From contig DATMRF010000047.1 of NCBI GenBank assembly GCA_035566435.1, forward strand, positions 62,001 through 126,000: a stretch of DNA of 64,000 bases, written 5' to 3'. The first letter of the stretch is position 1; each line of letters opens with the position of its first letter. The notes under the pieces are model-generated. The model was not told the DNA's origin and did not search any database. It saw only the letters and a program-made list of their open reading frames with translations. Positions 53,104 through 62,083 of this stretch are shown here, piece by piece. Source of the DNA: DATMRF01 sp035566435 (GTDB taxonomy: Bacteria > Verrucomicrobiota > Verrucomicrobiia > Limisphaerales > UBA8199). Both the position numbers and the translations under genes were made by a program.

Positions 53104-53684
53104 AAAAAGGATCAAGTTTGCTGCGCACTATGACCAGCGCTCCATCCCATGGCAAGCCCATTTCCCCGCCCGGGCACGGTTTTTTTTGGGCGGATGCAAC
53201 AGGTGCGTCGGTGCTGCGGATTCGCCCAAAGCCCTGAGCCTTCGCTGCTTGGCCAACTCAACTTTTATTGCTGTGCAAGGTATCAATCGATGGTGAATAA
53301 GCGGTGAACAAGCGTTGGAATTTGAAATGCCTCTGTTTACATTTAGAGCTGCCAATGCGGCAAATGACTTCGAAATTGGGTCGTCCGAACTACCTGCGCA
53401 CCTCCAATAGTGTTGTTTTCCATTACACACCGGGGACAGAGGCGAAAACCGTTAGTCTTGAGGCCACCGGCGGGAATCGACCGCCTAGGTTGACAACTCG
53501 GTGAATAACCCGGTTTTGAAATGATGAAAATGATGCAAACCTGGCGGTCGCGGGCGGTTCCGGGTGCGGACAATAGGCCAGCCGGTATAACAACAGTATA
53601 TTGTCGATGTGACAATATATTGTCACAGCTAGCACTGCTCTCAATCGTGTTCGCACCGTGTATTTAGGGTTGATTACGCCGTAT
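53104..53684. other. 580-bp gene-poor region with one strong palindrome
   Basis: No convincing gene on either strand; the short open frames have no recognisable content. It contains an 18-bp perfect palindrome at 53609-53626, described separately. Confidence 0.5.
53597..53626. promoter_or_regulatory. 18-bp perfect palindrome with an extra half-site
   Basis: GTGACAATATATTGTCAC (53609-53626) is a perfect palindrome. A further half, TATATTGTC, lies at 53597-53605. It looks like a dimeric transcription-factor operator, but the nearest start codon facing it is about 500 bp away. Confidence 0.6.
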
Positions 53685-55283
53685 TCACGGCACGATCAAC
53701 TCATAGCTTACAAAGGCCACCTGCTTGCTGTCGGGCGACCAGGAGGGAACGTTCATGGTTCCTTGGCCGCCAAACAGCCGAGCCAACTCCTGGATCGGCC
53801 CGCCGGACGCTGGCATCAGTCGTAAGCGGACAGGTTTGTTGGGGGGATGGCCGGTGACGCCTTTTTCGAACGAAATGAATACGAGCCACCTGCCATCCGG
53901 TGACGGATGCGGGAACCAATTGTTGAGTTCATCCGAGGTGACTTGTTCCTGGTCGCTGCCGTCAGGTTTCATGCGCCAGATCTGCATCGAGCCGGTTCGC
54001 TCCGAATTGAAGTAGATGTATTTGCCGTCGGGCGAATAATCCGGTCCATCATCCAGTCCTTTGGCGGTCGTCAGCCGCTTTTCGTCACCACCTTCCGCCG
54101 GGATGGTATAAACATCGAATTCGCCGTTGCGCTCCGCGCAGTAGGCGACTGTTGAGCCGTCGGGGGACCAGCCATGCCAATAGGACGGGGCCACAGTCGT
54201 GAGCTGACGCGGCGTCCCGCCGTTGACCGGAAGGATATAGATCATCGATTTGCCTCCGCGCGACTGGTCGCTGATTGCCAGGCGGGCGCCATCCGGGGAG
54301 AGCCCGTGGTCATTGTTGCAGTGGTCGGCGAAACCGGTGTCGATTGGCTCGGGCTTCCCGCCAAGAACGGGCAGCCGATAGATGCGGCCTCCGGAGTTGA
54401 ACAGGAAATACTTGCCGTCGCGCGACCAGTTTGGCGCTTCGATGTGGTCCAGCGTGTAATAGACCACACGGCGGTCTTTGGACCCGATGGGGACGACCTC
54501 GAGGGCGCAGTGCAACACGGGTTTCGCGTCAACCTGGGCTGCCTTGGCGCGGAGTTGCACGTGGGAAAAGCGCGCCTGTTCCAGTACCCGGTCATCATGC
54601 GCGCAGACGCCGAGCCCGACATAGACAGGGTCAACAAGCTTCAGCCGGGTGAAGGTTCCTGAAAGCGGAGTGGGAACGACCATCGAATCCGGCAAGGTCA
54701 TAAAGAACACATCACCCTGCCGTTCGATCCCGACGCGCGGCGGCCGGCTAACATTGGCTTGAATTTCATGCGTCGCCCCACCCTGAGTCTCGCGGAACTG
54801 CAGCGAAGTTAATCCGTTGCCGTGGACCGCAACATCCACGTAGGGCGACCCTTGGGTGAGGTCCTGCCGCACGATGAGGCAGGCCTTGCGATGCGCGTTG
54901 CCGCCGGCGCCGAGCCATTCGATGGCTGCCTGGAGAGCGAAATCGCCGGACATCCGCTTCCAGACAAAATGAAACGCGTCGTTCGTGAACCACATGTTTT
55001 CACCGCCGCCGGCAACGAGAAAGGAATTGTCGGCCGGGGAGAAACTTGCCGAACCGGTCTTGCTGACCGTGCCGATGTCGGCTTGAGACTCAAATGACCC
55101 TAGATCCGTTGCTTGGCTCACGAACGCAGATTGGATGAGCGAGCAGAAGAGAGCGAGGATGAAGGGGGGGGAGTGGAAGCTGGCCGGCGAATGGGAAAGC
55201 ACCTTGAACCCTGCAAGCTGAACGCTGCGAGCCGAACCCTGCACCGTGAACCTTGAACCCAAAACAATGGGGCGAGTTGTCAT
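53685..55283 (-). CDS. secreted TolB-like (PD40) beta-propeller protein
   Basis: A 532-residue exported protein. After a signal segment (FILALFCSLIQSAFVSQA) comes a jelly-roll-like domain of about 180 residues (DFALQAAIEWLGAGGNAHRKA, DUF1349-like). Five or so PD40/WD40-like blades follow, with repeats such as APNWSRDGKYFLFNS, GLSPDGARLAI, GWSPDGSTVAY, DYSPDGKYIYFNS and HPSPDGRWLVF. Such proteins bind or sense rather than catalyse. The start is uncertain: ATG at 55283 translates an eight-unit heptamer tract, while GTG at 55202 lies right after that tract and still gives a signal peptide. Confidence 0.82.
   Translation of the reverse strand: MTTRPIVLGSRFTVQGSARSVQLAGFKVLSHSPASFHSPPFILALFCSLIQSAFVSQATDLGSFESQADIGTVSKTGSASFSPADNSFLVAGGGENMWFTNDAFHFVWKRMSGDFALQAAIEWLGAGGNAHRKACLIVRQDLTQGSPYVDVAVHGNGLTSLQFRETQGGATHEIQANVSRPPRVGIERQGDVFFMTLPDSMVVPTPLSGTFTRLKLVDPVYVGLGVCAHDDRVLEQARFSHVQLRAKAAQVDAKPVLHCALEVVPIGSKDRRVVYYTLDHIEAPNWSRDGKYFLFNSGGRIYRLPVLGGKPEPIDTGFADHCNNDHGLSPDGARLAISDQSRGGKSMIYILPVNGGTPRQLTTVAPSYWHGWSPDGSTVAYCAERNGEFDVYTIPAEGGDEKRLTTAKGLDDGPDYSPDGKYIYFNSERTGSMQIWRMKPDGSDQEQVTSDELNNWFPHPSPDGRWLVFISFEKGVTGHPPNKPVRLRLMPASGGPIQELARLFGGQGTMNVPSWSPDSKQVAFVSYELIVP
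55201..55260. repeat. eight-unit heptamer tract
   Basis: Eight consecutive 7-bp units plus four bases, for example ACCTTGA, ACCCTGC, AAGCTGA, ACGCTGC and again ACCTTGA. It is the longest tract of its kind in the window and lies at the 5' end of the TolB-like gene. Confidence 0.85.
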
Positions 55284-55493
55284 GAGGGAGGTCTATCATG
55301 ATGACATGAGGATGGACACGGAAAACTTTAGCGACGATCACGCCGTCAGTCATAGCGGGGGGCGCAAGATGCCAATCGTGCGTCGAACGCGGAATGGGGA
55401 CCGCATTATTGGAATCGGGCGCCCCGGCTCGCTGTCACTAAGGCAGCAACCCGGCAAGGATTTCCGCGCCGTCAGGCCCGGCAGCTCTTTCAC

Positions 55494-56021
55494 TCAGTGA
55501 CCTGCAGGATCACTGGTTAGCGCTTTTCCTTGCCGGTCGAGGCAATCGATCACGGTCCTGAGCCAGAGCAATTCCATGCCGATGCTCTCCGGCGCCAACT
55601 CAGGGTTCTCCTCGTGGCCGGACATCAGGATTTCGACGCCGAACCCAAGCAACTCGCGCTGGGGGTAGTTCTCGAACGTTTGCTGGACGGTCTTTTGCTG
55701 TTCGATTTCCGAAGCATTCTCAAGTTGTTCCAGCGCTTTGGTATTGAACTCCTCTGCGCTTTCTATCTGCTGCGGTGTTACCGGGTTCAGTCGGCGGCCG
55801 GCGGCCAAGCTGAGGACTTGCCAGGACGCAATTACCAGATCAATGAGCGGGCTCTCCTGTAATGACCCAGCCTCAAGCGTTTCGCCACTGGCAAACAGGT
55901 AAATGCCCAGCGCGGGCTGCTCTTCCATGAATTGCTTGACCAGCGTCTCGGTCTGCTGCTCATTCATGGCGCAGAGCCGCTCCCACGCCTGCTCGACGGC
56001 TTTGCGCGCTACCTGGTTCAT
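55494..56021 (-). CDS. hypothetical protein, fourth gene of the sdh unit
   Basis: A 175-residue acidic, mainly helical soluble protein (WERLCAMNEQQTETLVKQF, then FASGETLEAGSLQESPLIDLVIAS, then YPQRELLGFGVEILMSG). I do not recognise the family. The ATG at 56021 overlaps the end of sdhB by four bases and a GAAGGGG leader lies within sdhB, so it is probably translated as part of the sdh operon. A role in assembly or regulation of succinate dehydrogenase is only an inference from position. Confidence 0.68.
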   Translation of the reverse strand: MNQVARKAVEQAWERLCAMNEQQTETLVKQFMEEQPALGIYLFASGETLEAGSLQESPLIDLVIASWQVLSLAAGRRLNPVTPQQIESAEEFNTKALEQLENASEIEQQKTVQQTFENYPQRELLGFGVEILMSGHEENPELAPESIGMELLWLRTVIDCLDRQGKALTSDPAGH

Positions 56022-56764
56022 TTCCCCTTCAACGTTGCGACCCCGTAATCGCGGTTCATTTTGGCGATGAAACTCAGGCTGATTTCCTTCGGGCATACCG
56101 CCTCACAGGAGCCCGTCACGGTGCAGTTGCCGAATCCTTCGGCGTCCATTTGGCGAACCATGTCGAGCGCGCGGCGGTCTTTCTCGGCCTTGCCCTGCGG
56201 CAGCAGGTTTAGGTGTGAAACTTTGGCCGCGACGAACAACATGGCCGAGGCGTTCTTGCAGACGGCGACGCATGCGCCGCAGCCGATGCAAGCCGCGGCG
56301 TCCATGGCGCTGTCGGCGGTGGTTTTGGAGACCGGGATGGCGTTGCCGTCCGGAGTGCCGCCCGTGCTGACAGAGACGAAGCCGCCGGCCTGGATAATGC
56401 GGTCGAAGGCGCTCCGGTTGGTGATGAGGTCTTTGACGATGGGAAAAGCCTTCGCGCGCCAGGGCTCGATAGTGATGGTGTCGCCGTCGTGGAAGTGGCG
56501 CATGTGCAACTGGCAGGTGGCGGTGCCCTGGTGACCACCGTGAGGAATGCCGTTGATCACCAATGAACACATGCCGCAAATGCCTTCGCGGCAATCCGAA
56601 TCGAAGGCAATGGGCTCCTGCCCACGCTCGAGCAAGCCCTCGTTGACCACGTCGAGCATTTCCAGGAAAGACATATCTTCCAGAACGCCGTTTGCCGCGT
56701 AAGTCTCGAAACGGCCTTGAGCTTGTCCGTTCCTCTGGCGCCAAACTTTAAGTGTCAGATTCAT
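56018..56764 (-). CDS. sdhB: succinate dehydrogenase/fumarate reductase iron-sulfur subunit
   Basis: A 248-residue subunit that carries electrons from FAD to quinone. The [2Fe-2S] ligands are in SDCREGICGMC with TATCQLHM, the [4Fe-4S] in CIGCGACVAVC, and the [3Fe-4S] in CTVTGSCEAVCPKEISL. The sequence style matches the Bacteroidetes/Verrucomicrobia group. It lies five bases after sdhA and overlaps the following hypothetical gene. Confidence 0.97.
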   Translation of the reverse strand: MNLTLKVWRQRNGQAQGRFETYAANGVLEDMSFLEMLDVVNEGLLERGQEPIAFDSDCREGICGMCSLVINGIPHGGHQGTATCQLHMRHFHDGDTITIEPWRAKAFPIVKDLITNRSAFDRIIQAGGFVSVSTGGTPDGNAIPVSKTTADSAMDAAACIGCGACVAVCKNASAMLFVAAKVSHLNLLPQGKAEKDRRALDMVRQMDAEGFGNCTVTGSCEAVCPKEISLSFIAKMNRDYGVATLKGK

Positions 56765-56769
56765 GGGAC

Positions 56770-58686
56770 CTACTTGTAACTGCGGGTGCTCATGTGGACT
56801 TCTTCATAGACCAGCGGTTCCTTGTGCAACAACGGAGGTTTGTCCGGGCCCTGGTACTCCCAGGCAGCCACGTAGGAGAAATGCTCGTCGTCGCGGAGCG
56901 CTTCGCCGTCGGGGGTCTGGAATTCGCTGCGGAAGTGGCCGCCGCAGGACTCCCGCCGGTGGAGCGCGTCGGCACAGAGCAATTCCGCAAATTCCATGAA
57001 GTCCGCGACGCGTCCCGCGTATTCGAGCGCCTGGTTCAACTCACCGCCTTCGCCTGTGACGTTTACGCTTTTCCAGAACTCCTCGCGGAGTTGCGGGATC
57101 CGCCGCAGGGCTTCCTTCAAGCCCGCTTCGTCGCGCGCCATGCCGCACTTTTCCCAAAGCAATTTGCCCAGCTCGCGGTGAAGGGAAGTGGCGGATCGCT
57201 TGCCTTTGATCGCGAGCAGCTTGTTCGTTAACGCGCGGACGCTTTCCTCGGCCGCTTTAAACTCCGGCCGGCTCGTCGAAACCTTGGCCGGCTTTACCGA
57301 AGCGAAGTAGTGGCCGATGGTGTAAGGCAGGACGAAGTAGCCGTCGGCTAGGCCCTGCATCAGGGCGCTGGCGCCGAGGCGGTTGGCGCCGTGGTCGGAA
57401 AAATTGGCTTCGCCGAGCACATATAGGCCGGGCAGAGTGCTCATCAGGTTGTAATCCACCCAGGTGCCCCCCATCGCGTAATGCACCGCCGGGTAGATGC
57501 GCATGGGGACTTCGTAGGCATTTTCGCCGGTGATTTTTTCGTACATGTCGAAAAGGTTTCCATAACGCTCGCGAATGACACTGACCCCCAGGCGCTTGAT
57601 GGCGTCGGCAAAATCCAGGTAAACCCCCTTGCCGCCCGGGCCGACTCCGCGTCCCTCATCGCAAACTTCCTTGGCGGCGCGGGAGGAGATGTCGCGCGGA
57701 GCGAGGTTGCCGAAGCTTGGATATTTCCGTTCGAGATAATAATCGCGATCCGCTTCGGGAATGGAAGCGGGCGGCTTGGCGCAATCTTCTTTGCGCTTGG
57801 GGATCCACACCCGGCCATCGTTGCGCAACGATTCGGACATGAGCGTCAGCTTGGACTGGTGCTCGCCGCTGACAGGGATGCAAGTCGGATGAATCTGAGT
57901 GTAACAAGGGTTGGCGAAAAACGCGCCTTTCTTGTAAGCGCGCCACGTGGCGGTCACGTTGCAGCCTTTGGCGTTGGTGGAGAGGAAAAACACGTTGCCA
58001 TAGCCGCCGGTGGCCAGCACCACGGCGTCGCCGGCGTGGGAAGAGATCTCGCCGGTCACCAGGTTGCGGACGACGATGCCCTTGGCCTGGCCGTCGATGA
58101 CAACCAGTTCGGCCATCTCGGTGCGCGGAAACATCTTCACCGTACCGAGGCCAGTCTGGCGGCAGAGCGCCTGGTAGGCGCCCAGCAGCAATTGCTGGCC
58201 TGTCTGCCCGCGCGCATAAAATGTGCGCGAAACTTGCGCGCCGCCAAACGAGCGGTTGGCCAGCAGGCCGCCGTATTCGCGCGCGAACGGAACGCCCTGG
58301 GCGACGCATTGGTCGATGATGTTGACGCTCACCTGCGCGAGCCGATAAACATTCGCTTCGCGCGCGCGGAAGTCTCCTCCTTTAATCGTGTCGTAAAACA
58401 GCCGGTAAATGCTGTCACCGTCGTTGGCGTAATTCTTGGCCGCGTTAATGCCGCCCTGGGCGGCGATGCTATGCGCGCGCCGCGGAGAATCCTGGAAGCA
58501 GAAGCATTTGACCTGGTAACCCAGTTCCGCCAGCGAAGCTGCCGCCGAGGCGCCGGCGAGCCCGCTACCGACGACGATGACGTCGAATTTGCGTTTGTTG
58601 GCCGGGTTGACCAGCTTGATGTCGAACCGGTGCTTGTCCCACTTCTGCGCCAGTGGTCCCGCGGGAATGTTGCCGTCGAGAGTCAT
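56770..58686 (-). CDS. sdhA: succinate dehydrogenase/fumarate reductase flavoprotein subunit
   Basis: The 638-residue catalytic subunit with covalently bound FAD. It shows the FAD loop VIVVGSGLAGASAAASLAELG, the FAD-attachment region HSIAAQGGINAAKNY, and MGGTWVDYNLMSTLPGLYVLGEANFSDHGANRLGASALMQG with catalytic residues. The ATG at 58686 is preferred; a longer frame adds 13 hydrophobic residues encoded by a 9-bp-period repeat. sdhB follows five bases downstream and sdhC lies upstream. Confidence 0.97.
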   Translation of the reverse strand: MTLDGNIPAGPLAQKWDKHRFDIKLVNPANKRKFDVIVVGSGLAGASAAASLAELGYQVKCFCFQDSPRRAHSIAAQGGINAAKNYANDGDSIYRLFYDTIKGGDFRAREANVYRLAQVSVNIIDQCVAQGVPFAREYGGLLANRSFGGAQVSRTFYARGQTGQQLLLGAYQALCRQTGLGTVKMFPRTEMAELVVIDGQAKGIVVRNLVTGEISSHAGDAVVLATGGYGNVFFLSTNAKGCNVTATWRAYKKGAFFANPCYTQIHPTCIPVSGEHQSKLTLMSESLRNDGRVWIPKRKEDCAKPPASIPEADRDYYLERKYPSFGNLAPRDISSRAAKEVCDEGRGVGPGGKGVYLDFADAIKRLGVSVIRERYGNLFDMYEKITGENAYEVPMRIYPAVHYAMGGTWVDYNLMSTLPGLYVLGEANFSDHGANRLGASALMQGLADGYFVLPYTIGHYFASVKPAKVSTSRPEFKAAEESVRALTNKLLAIKGKRSATSLHRELGKLLWEKCGMARDEAGLKEALRRIPQLREEFWKSVNVTGEGGELNQALEYAGRVADFMEFAELLCADALHRRESCGGHFRSEFQTPDGEALRDDEHFSYVAAWEYQGPDKPPLLHKEPLVYEEVHMSTRSYK

Positions 58687-58701
58687 ATCAAGAATGGGGA
58701 A

Positions 58702-58737
58702 AACCACGAAAATCACCAAAGACACGAAAACCTCTGT
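58702..58737. repeat. 9-bp-period tract between sdhC and sdhA
   Basis: AACCACGAA, AATCACCAA, AGACACGAA and AACCTCTGT follow in 9-bp register in the 87-bp gap between sdhC and sdhA, ending close to the sdhA start. Confidence 0.65.
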
Positions 58738-58773
58738 TTGGTGTGGTTCGAATATTTAGTGGTTTTTGAGCTT

Positions 58774-59478
58774 TCATTTCAGCGCCCACCTTCCGTAGCC
58801 GCACAGGATCGCGACCGGGATGGAGGTGTACCCGAGGAAAATCAAGGCCGCGAGGGCACGAGCCCCCTGGTCGAGCAACGGCCGGTAAGTCTCGTTTTTC
58901 AGGCCGAGCGATTGGAACATGCTGCTGACGCCATGACTCAGGTGCAGGCAAAGCAAGGCCATCCCCAGGATGTAGAACCCCGCGACCCAGGGGTTATTGA
59001 AGCCCACCACCATCATCTTGAACACGTCATGCCGTTTTTCGGAATCGAAGAACGCGGCAAAATCCTGGCCCGTAAGATTGAGGTACTGGACCTGGACCGT
59101 GTAGTGCAGCAGGTGATAGACGACAAAAACAAAGACGACCGACCCGCTCATCAGCATGGTGCGGGAGGCGTAGGTGGAGCCGACCGGCTCATAGACGGCG
59201 TAGCCGACCGGCCGCGCCGCCTTGTTTTCCAGTGAGAGCTTGGCCGCCGCCCAAATGTGAACGAGCAAAATCAGCAGCAACGCGACCCGCACGGGCCAAA
59301 GCAGCTCCATGTTGCTTTGGAGGAAATGGCCATAGCGGTTGATCGCCTCGGGGCCGAGAAACACCTGCAGGTTGCCGGCCAGGTGACCGACGACAAAAAG
59401 GAATAGCAGGAACCCCGTTACCGCCATGAGGTACTTCTTCCCCAGGGACGATTTGAATATGTTGGTAATGATGTTCAT
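58774..59478 (-). CDS. sdhC: succinate dehydrogenase cytochrome b subunit
   Basis: A 234-residue membrane anchor of the Bacteroidetes-type b558 family, with five predicted helices and the heme and quinone sites; no separate sdhD is needed in this type. Key parts are SSLGKKYLMAVTGFLLFLFVVGHLAGNLQVF with a likely heme His, LILLVHIWAAAKL, VVYHLLHYTVQ and LCLHLSHGVSSMFQSLG. It is the first gene of the operon sdhC-sdhA-sdhB-hypothetical. A candidate promoter lies 60-90 bp upstream. Confidence 0.95.
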   Translation of the reverse strand: MNIITNIFKSSLGKKYLMAVTGFLLFLFVVGHLAGNLQVFLGPEAINRYGHFLQSNMELLWPVRVALLLILLVHIWAAAKLSLENKAARPVGYAVYEPVGSTYASRTMLMSGSVVFVFVVYHLLHYTVQVQYLNLTGQDFAAFFDSEKRHDVFKMMVVGFNNPWVAGFYILGMALLCLHLSHGVSSMFQSLGLKNETYRPLLDQGARALAALIFLGYTSIPVAILCGYGRWALK

Positions 59479-59536
59479 GGCACCGGGGCCGGGCCCCGCC
59501 GCCCGCGGGCAAACTCAGGCCGCGCAACCGAAGCAA

Positions 59537-59564
59537 TATCTAATGATAATTCGCCTTCAGTCAA
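59537..59564 (-). promoter_or_regulatory. candidate sdh promoter
   Basis: On the minus strand TTGACT (59559-59564) and TAGATA (59537-59542) are 16 bp apart, about 60 bp upstream of the sdhC start, in an AT-rich stretch. Confidence 0.45.
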
Positions 59565-59609
59565 GAAAACTAAACTGATTTTAAAGAGAAGAGACACTAT
59601 AAGTTGTGC

Positions 59610-60305
59610 TCACGGATAGGGGCCGCGACTGTAAATGAAACCCGCCAGTTGGTCGAGGGATTGGATTTCGCAAGGGAAACGCCGTTTGGCTTTTCGCCTC
59701 AGCAGCAGGGATTGCAGGCCGGCAGCGCGAGCGCCCTGGACATCCATTTCAAGGCTGTCGCCCACGTGAAGGATGGTCTCTGGAACGAGGCGAAGTTCCG
59801 CGGCGGCACGGCGGAAGATGGCGCGCGCGGGTTTGGCGGCTCCAACTTCGCAGGAAACGATGATGACATCGCAATGTTCGTGCAGTTTGAAAGCGCGCAA
59901 GAGGGGACGGAGCCGGTCATCCCAATTGGAAATGATTCCGAGCTTCAAGCCGTGGGCGGCCAGGGCTTGGAGCGCAGGCAGGACATCTTCATAAAGGTGC
60001 CAGGCGTCCCGCTCAGCGAAGCGGTTATACAACTTGGGAAAGAAGCTGTGGCTCGGCGGCGGTTCGGTGAGTCCGCGAAAGGTGGCATCCACCAGGCCGG
60101 CCCATTGTGAGCGAGTATGGCGGAAGTTTTTGAGTGTACGCCAGGCGGCAGCGAATCGACGGTTCAGCAAGGCGGCGGAAATGCCTTTGTAGCCATGTCG
60201 AGCGGCGACGTCTGAATAGATGTGGCCGACCGAGGGATAGGGGTCGAGCAGCGTGCCCCCGACGTCGAAGGTGACGGCGCGAATTCGCGGTACAGAAGGC
60301 GGCAT
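59610..60305 (-). CDS. HAD-superfamily hydrolase
   Basis: A 231-residue phosphatase-like protein of HAD subfamily IA. Motif I is VTFDVGGTLLDPY, with the nucleophile Asp. The usual second Asp is Gly, as in the HDHD3-like branch. Motif II is GIISNWDDRL, motif III the Lys in GAAKPARAIF, and motif IV HVGDSLEMDVQGA. The cap domain lies between motifs I and II. Substrate is unknown. The ATG at 60305 starts the homology; the open frame extends 43 codons further without family features. It lies downstream of folC on the same strand. Confidence 0.88.
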   Translation of the reverse strand: MPPSVPRIRAVTFDVGGTLLDPYPSVGHIYSDVAARHGYKGISAALLNRRFAAAWRTLKNFRHTRSQWAGLVDATFRGLTEPPPSHSFFPKLYNRFAERDAWHLYEDVLPALQALAAHGLKLGIISNWDDRLRPLLRAFKLHEHCDVIIVSCEVGAAKPARAIFRRAAAELRLVPETILHVGDSLEMDVQGARAAGLQSLLLRRKAKRRFPCEIQSLDQLAGFIYSRGPYP

Positions 60306-60353
60306 TAAGAGACTCTGGTTATTACGAGAGCGCGGGTGAGGGGTTGGCCGGGG

Positions 60354-60374
60354 GGACGTGATGCGTGATGCGTG
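60354..60374. repeat. short heptamer tract
   Basis: GGACGTG, ATGCGTG and ATGCGTG follow in 7-bp register between the HAD gene and folC. Three units only. Confidence 0.45.
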
Positions 60375-60466
60375 AACAAACAATCGGCGGCCAGTTTGGG
60401 GAGGTCCTCCGGCGGTGTTCAGAAGCGGGGCCAAAGTTGCGCGCTTCCCATTTCATACTTCTCACG

Positions 60467-61825
60467 TCATTTGAGGACTGTCCACTCGTTGAGGCCGCGT
60501 TCATTCTCGGTTTTCGCCGGTGAGAGCTGCAGCAGTTCCATGGCTTCGCCGATGAGGTAAAGGGAACCGGCGATGGTGACGAAGGGGTTGCCGGCGGTTT
60601 CCTGGAGAGCGGCGCTGAGAGACGAACATTCGACGACGCGTGCGTGCGGATTTACCCGGTGGCATACTTCGGCCAGCCCGTGCGGTTCGGCGGTCCTTTC
60701 GCTGTGGACCGGGACCAACAAAATGCGTCCCGCCAGAGGGGCCAGGATTTCACACATGCGCGTCCAGTCCTTGTCGCGCAGGATGCCAAGCACCAGGGCT
60801 GGTTGGGCGGAAGGAAAGTGTTGGCGGAGCGCCGCGGCCAGCATTTCGGCTCCGCCGACATTGTGAGCGCCATCGAGCAGCACTTTTTGCCCGGAGGGAC
60901 GGGTCACGAGTTGCAAGCGGCCGGGCCAGTGGACGTGGGATAGACCGGCGCGAACCGTTGGTTCGTCAACGGGCACGCGGGCGGCCAACGCGCGGACAGC
61001 GGCGATCGCAACAGCGGCGTTCATTCGTTGATGCTCTCCCAGGAGCGGCAGTTGCAGGGTATCCAGAGGCGGAGCGTGTGCCTCGCCGGCGGGGACAATC
61101 GTCAGCGGCGCGCTCTGGCGGCTGGCGGTTTCCTGGATGACCTGGAGCGCATCCGGTGCATCCGTGCCAGTAACGATGGGTATGCCAGGCTTGATGATGC
61201 CGGCTTTTTCGGCGGCGATGCTCGCCAGCGTTTCGCCGAGGTACTTTTGGTGATCATACTGGATGTTGGTGATGATGCTCAACAGCGGCGTCACGATGTT
61301 CGTCGCGTCGAGCCGCCCGCCCAAACCGGTCTCCCAGATCACGAGGTCACATTTTTGCTGGGCGAAATAGCGCAGCGCCATGACGGTGACGACTTCGAAG
61401 AACGTGGGGTGGTCGTCAATGGGGAAGTCGGGGTGGGAGTCGCTGGCGGCGCCGGGTTGGCGGTCCGCCAGCCCGGCGCTCTGCACCCGGGTTCCCCAGC
61501 CTTGCCTCAGCAGGACTTCCACTTCTTCAGCCAGGCGCGCGACCTCATCCTCGGGGATAGGCTGGCGATTGAGCTGGATGCGCTCGCCAAACGCGACAAG
61601 GTGCGGTGAAGTAAACAGGCCGACCCGTAACCCGGCCGCGCGGTAAATGCTCTCGAGCATCGCGGCCGTCGAGCCTTTGCCATTGGTGCCGGCGATGTGG
61701 ATGAAGCGAAGCCGCTCCTGTGGGTTGCCGGCGAGCGCGGCCAGCTTGGAGGTATTCTGCAAGCCAAACTTGGCGCCGAACCAGCGCAGGCCGTAAAGGA
61801 GTTGAATGGCCGTCCCGTAGGTCAC
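60467..61825 (-). CDS. folC: folylpolyglutamate synthase / dihydrofolate synthase
   Basis: A Mur-ligase-family enzyme that adds glutamate to dihydropteroate and to folates using ATP. The 452-residue protein has the P-loop IAGTNGKGSTAAML (GTNGKGS at 46-52), the substrate-binding YFAQQKCDLVIWETGLGGRLDATN, NIQYDHQKYLG and the C-terminal-domain HWPGRLQL with LLDGAHNVGG. The start is GTG at 61825, giving a normal N-terminus. It belongs to a minus-strand run with pyrG, the nucleotidyltransferase pair and the HAD gene. Confidence 0.95.
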   Translation of the reverse strand: MTYGTAIQLLYGLRWFGAKFGLQNTSKLAALAGNPQERLRFIHIAGTNGKGSTAAMLESIYRAAGLRVGLFTSPHLVAFGERIQLNRQPIPEDEVARLAEEVEVLLRQGWGTRVQSAGLADRQPGAASDSHPDFPIDDHPTFFEVVTVMALRYFAQQKCDLVIWETGLGGRLDATNIVTPLLSIITNIQYDHQKYLGETLASIAAEKAGIIKPGIPIVTGTDAPDALQVIQETASRQSAPLTIVPAGEAHAPPLDTLQLPLLGEHQRMNAAVAIAAVRALAARVPVDEPTVRAGLSHVHWPGRLQLVTRPSGQKVLLDGAHNVGGAEMLAAALRQHFPSAQPALVLGILRDKDWTRMCEILAPLAGRILLVPVHSERTAEPHGLAEVCHRVNPHARVVECSSLSAALQETAGNPFVTIAGSLYLIGEAMELLQLSPAKTENERGLNEWTVLK

Positions 61826-61876
61826 AGCCTTAATCTGGACACCGGGAGCCCGAGCTGCGGACCCGCAAAGATGGTT

Positions 61877-62083
61877 TCAAAGGGTGAACTCGACGACGCA
61901 TTTTCCCGGCCTCTGGTGGCGTCGTTTGGAGTGCGTCGTGGCAAACCATAGCAAATACTGTTCGCAAAGCTCGAAAGCTGTATCCACACCCACCCGGTTC
62001 GCGGAGTGTTCCATGCCGCTCCAATCGGGGAATTCAAGTCCCGTGGGTTCACCCTTGGCGGCAGATGCGTTGGACTTTTTCAT
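61877..62083 (-). CDS. small ORF paired with the nucleotidyltransferase, 68 aa
   Basis: A 68-residue protein, MKKSNASAAKGEPTGLEF at the start, then FPDWSGMEH, then AFELCEQYLLWF in the middle and a basic segment ending CVVEFTL. I have an impression of similar short proteins (acidic-aromatic centre, -EF[TV]L terminus) next to nucleotidyltransferase genes in verrucomicrobial genomes, but cannot check it here. Its start overlaps the end of the nucleotidyltransferase gene by 35 bp, suggesting translational coupling. It could be a partner or antitoxin-like protein; that is inference. Confidence 0.55.
   Translation of the reverse strand: MKKSNASAAKGEPTGLEFPDWSGMEHSANRVGVDTAFELCEQYLLWFATTHSKRRHQRPGKCVVEFTL

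Noticed and set aside
53304..53615. Short frames on both strands between the ferredoxin and TolB-like genes
   Set aside because: No leader sequences, no recognisable motifs, and they overlap each other in opposite orientation.
57481..59235. 584-codon plus-strand frame opposite sdhA and sdhC
   Set aside because: It crosses two real genes in antisense and has no family features.
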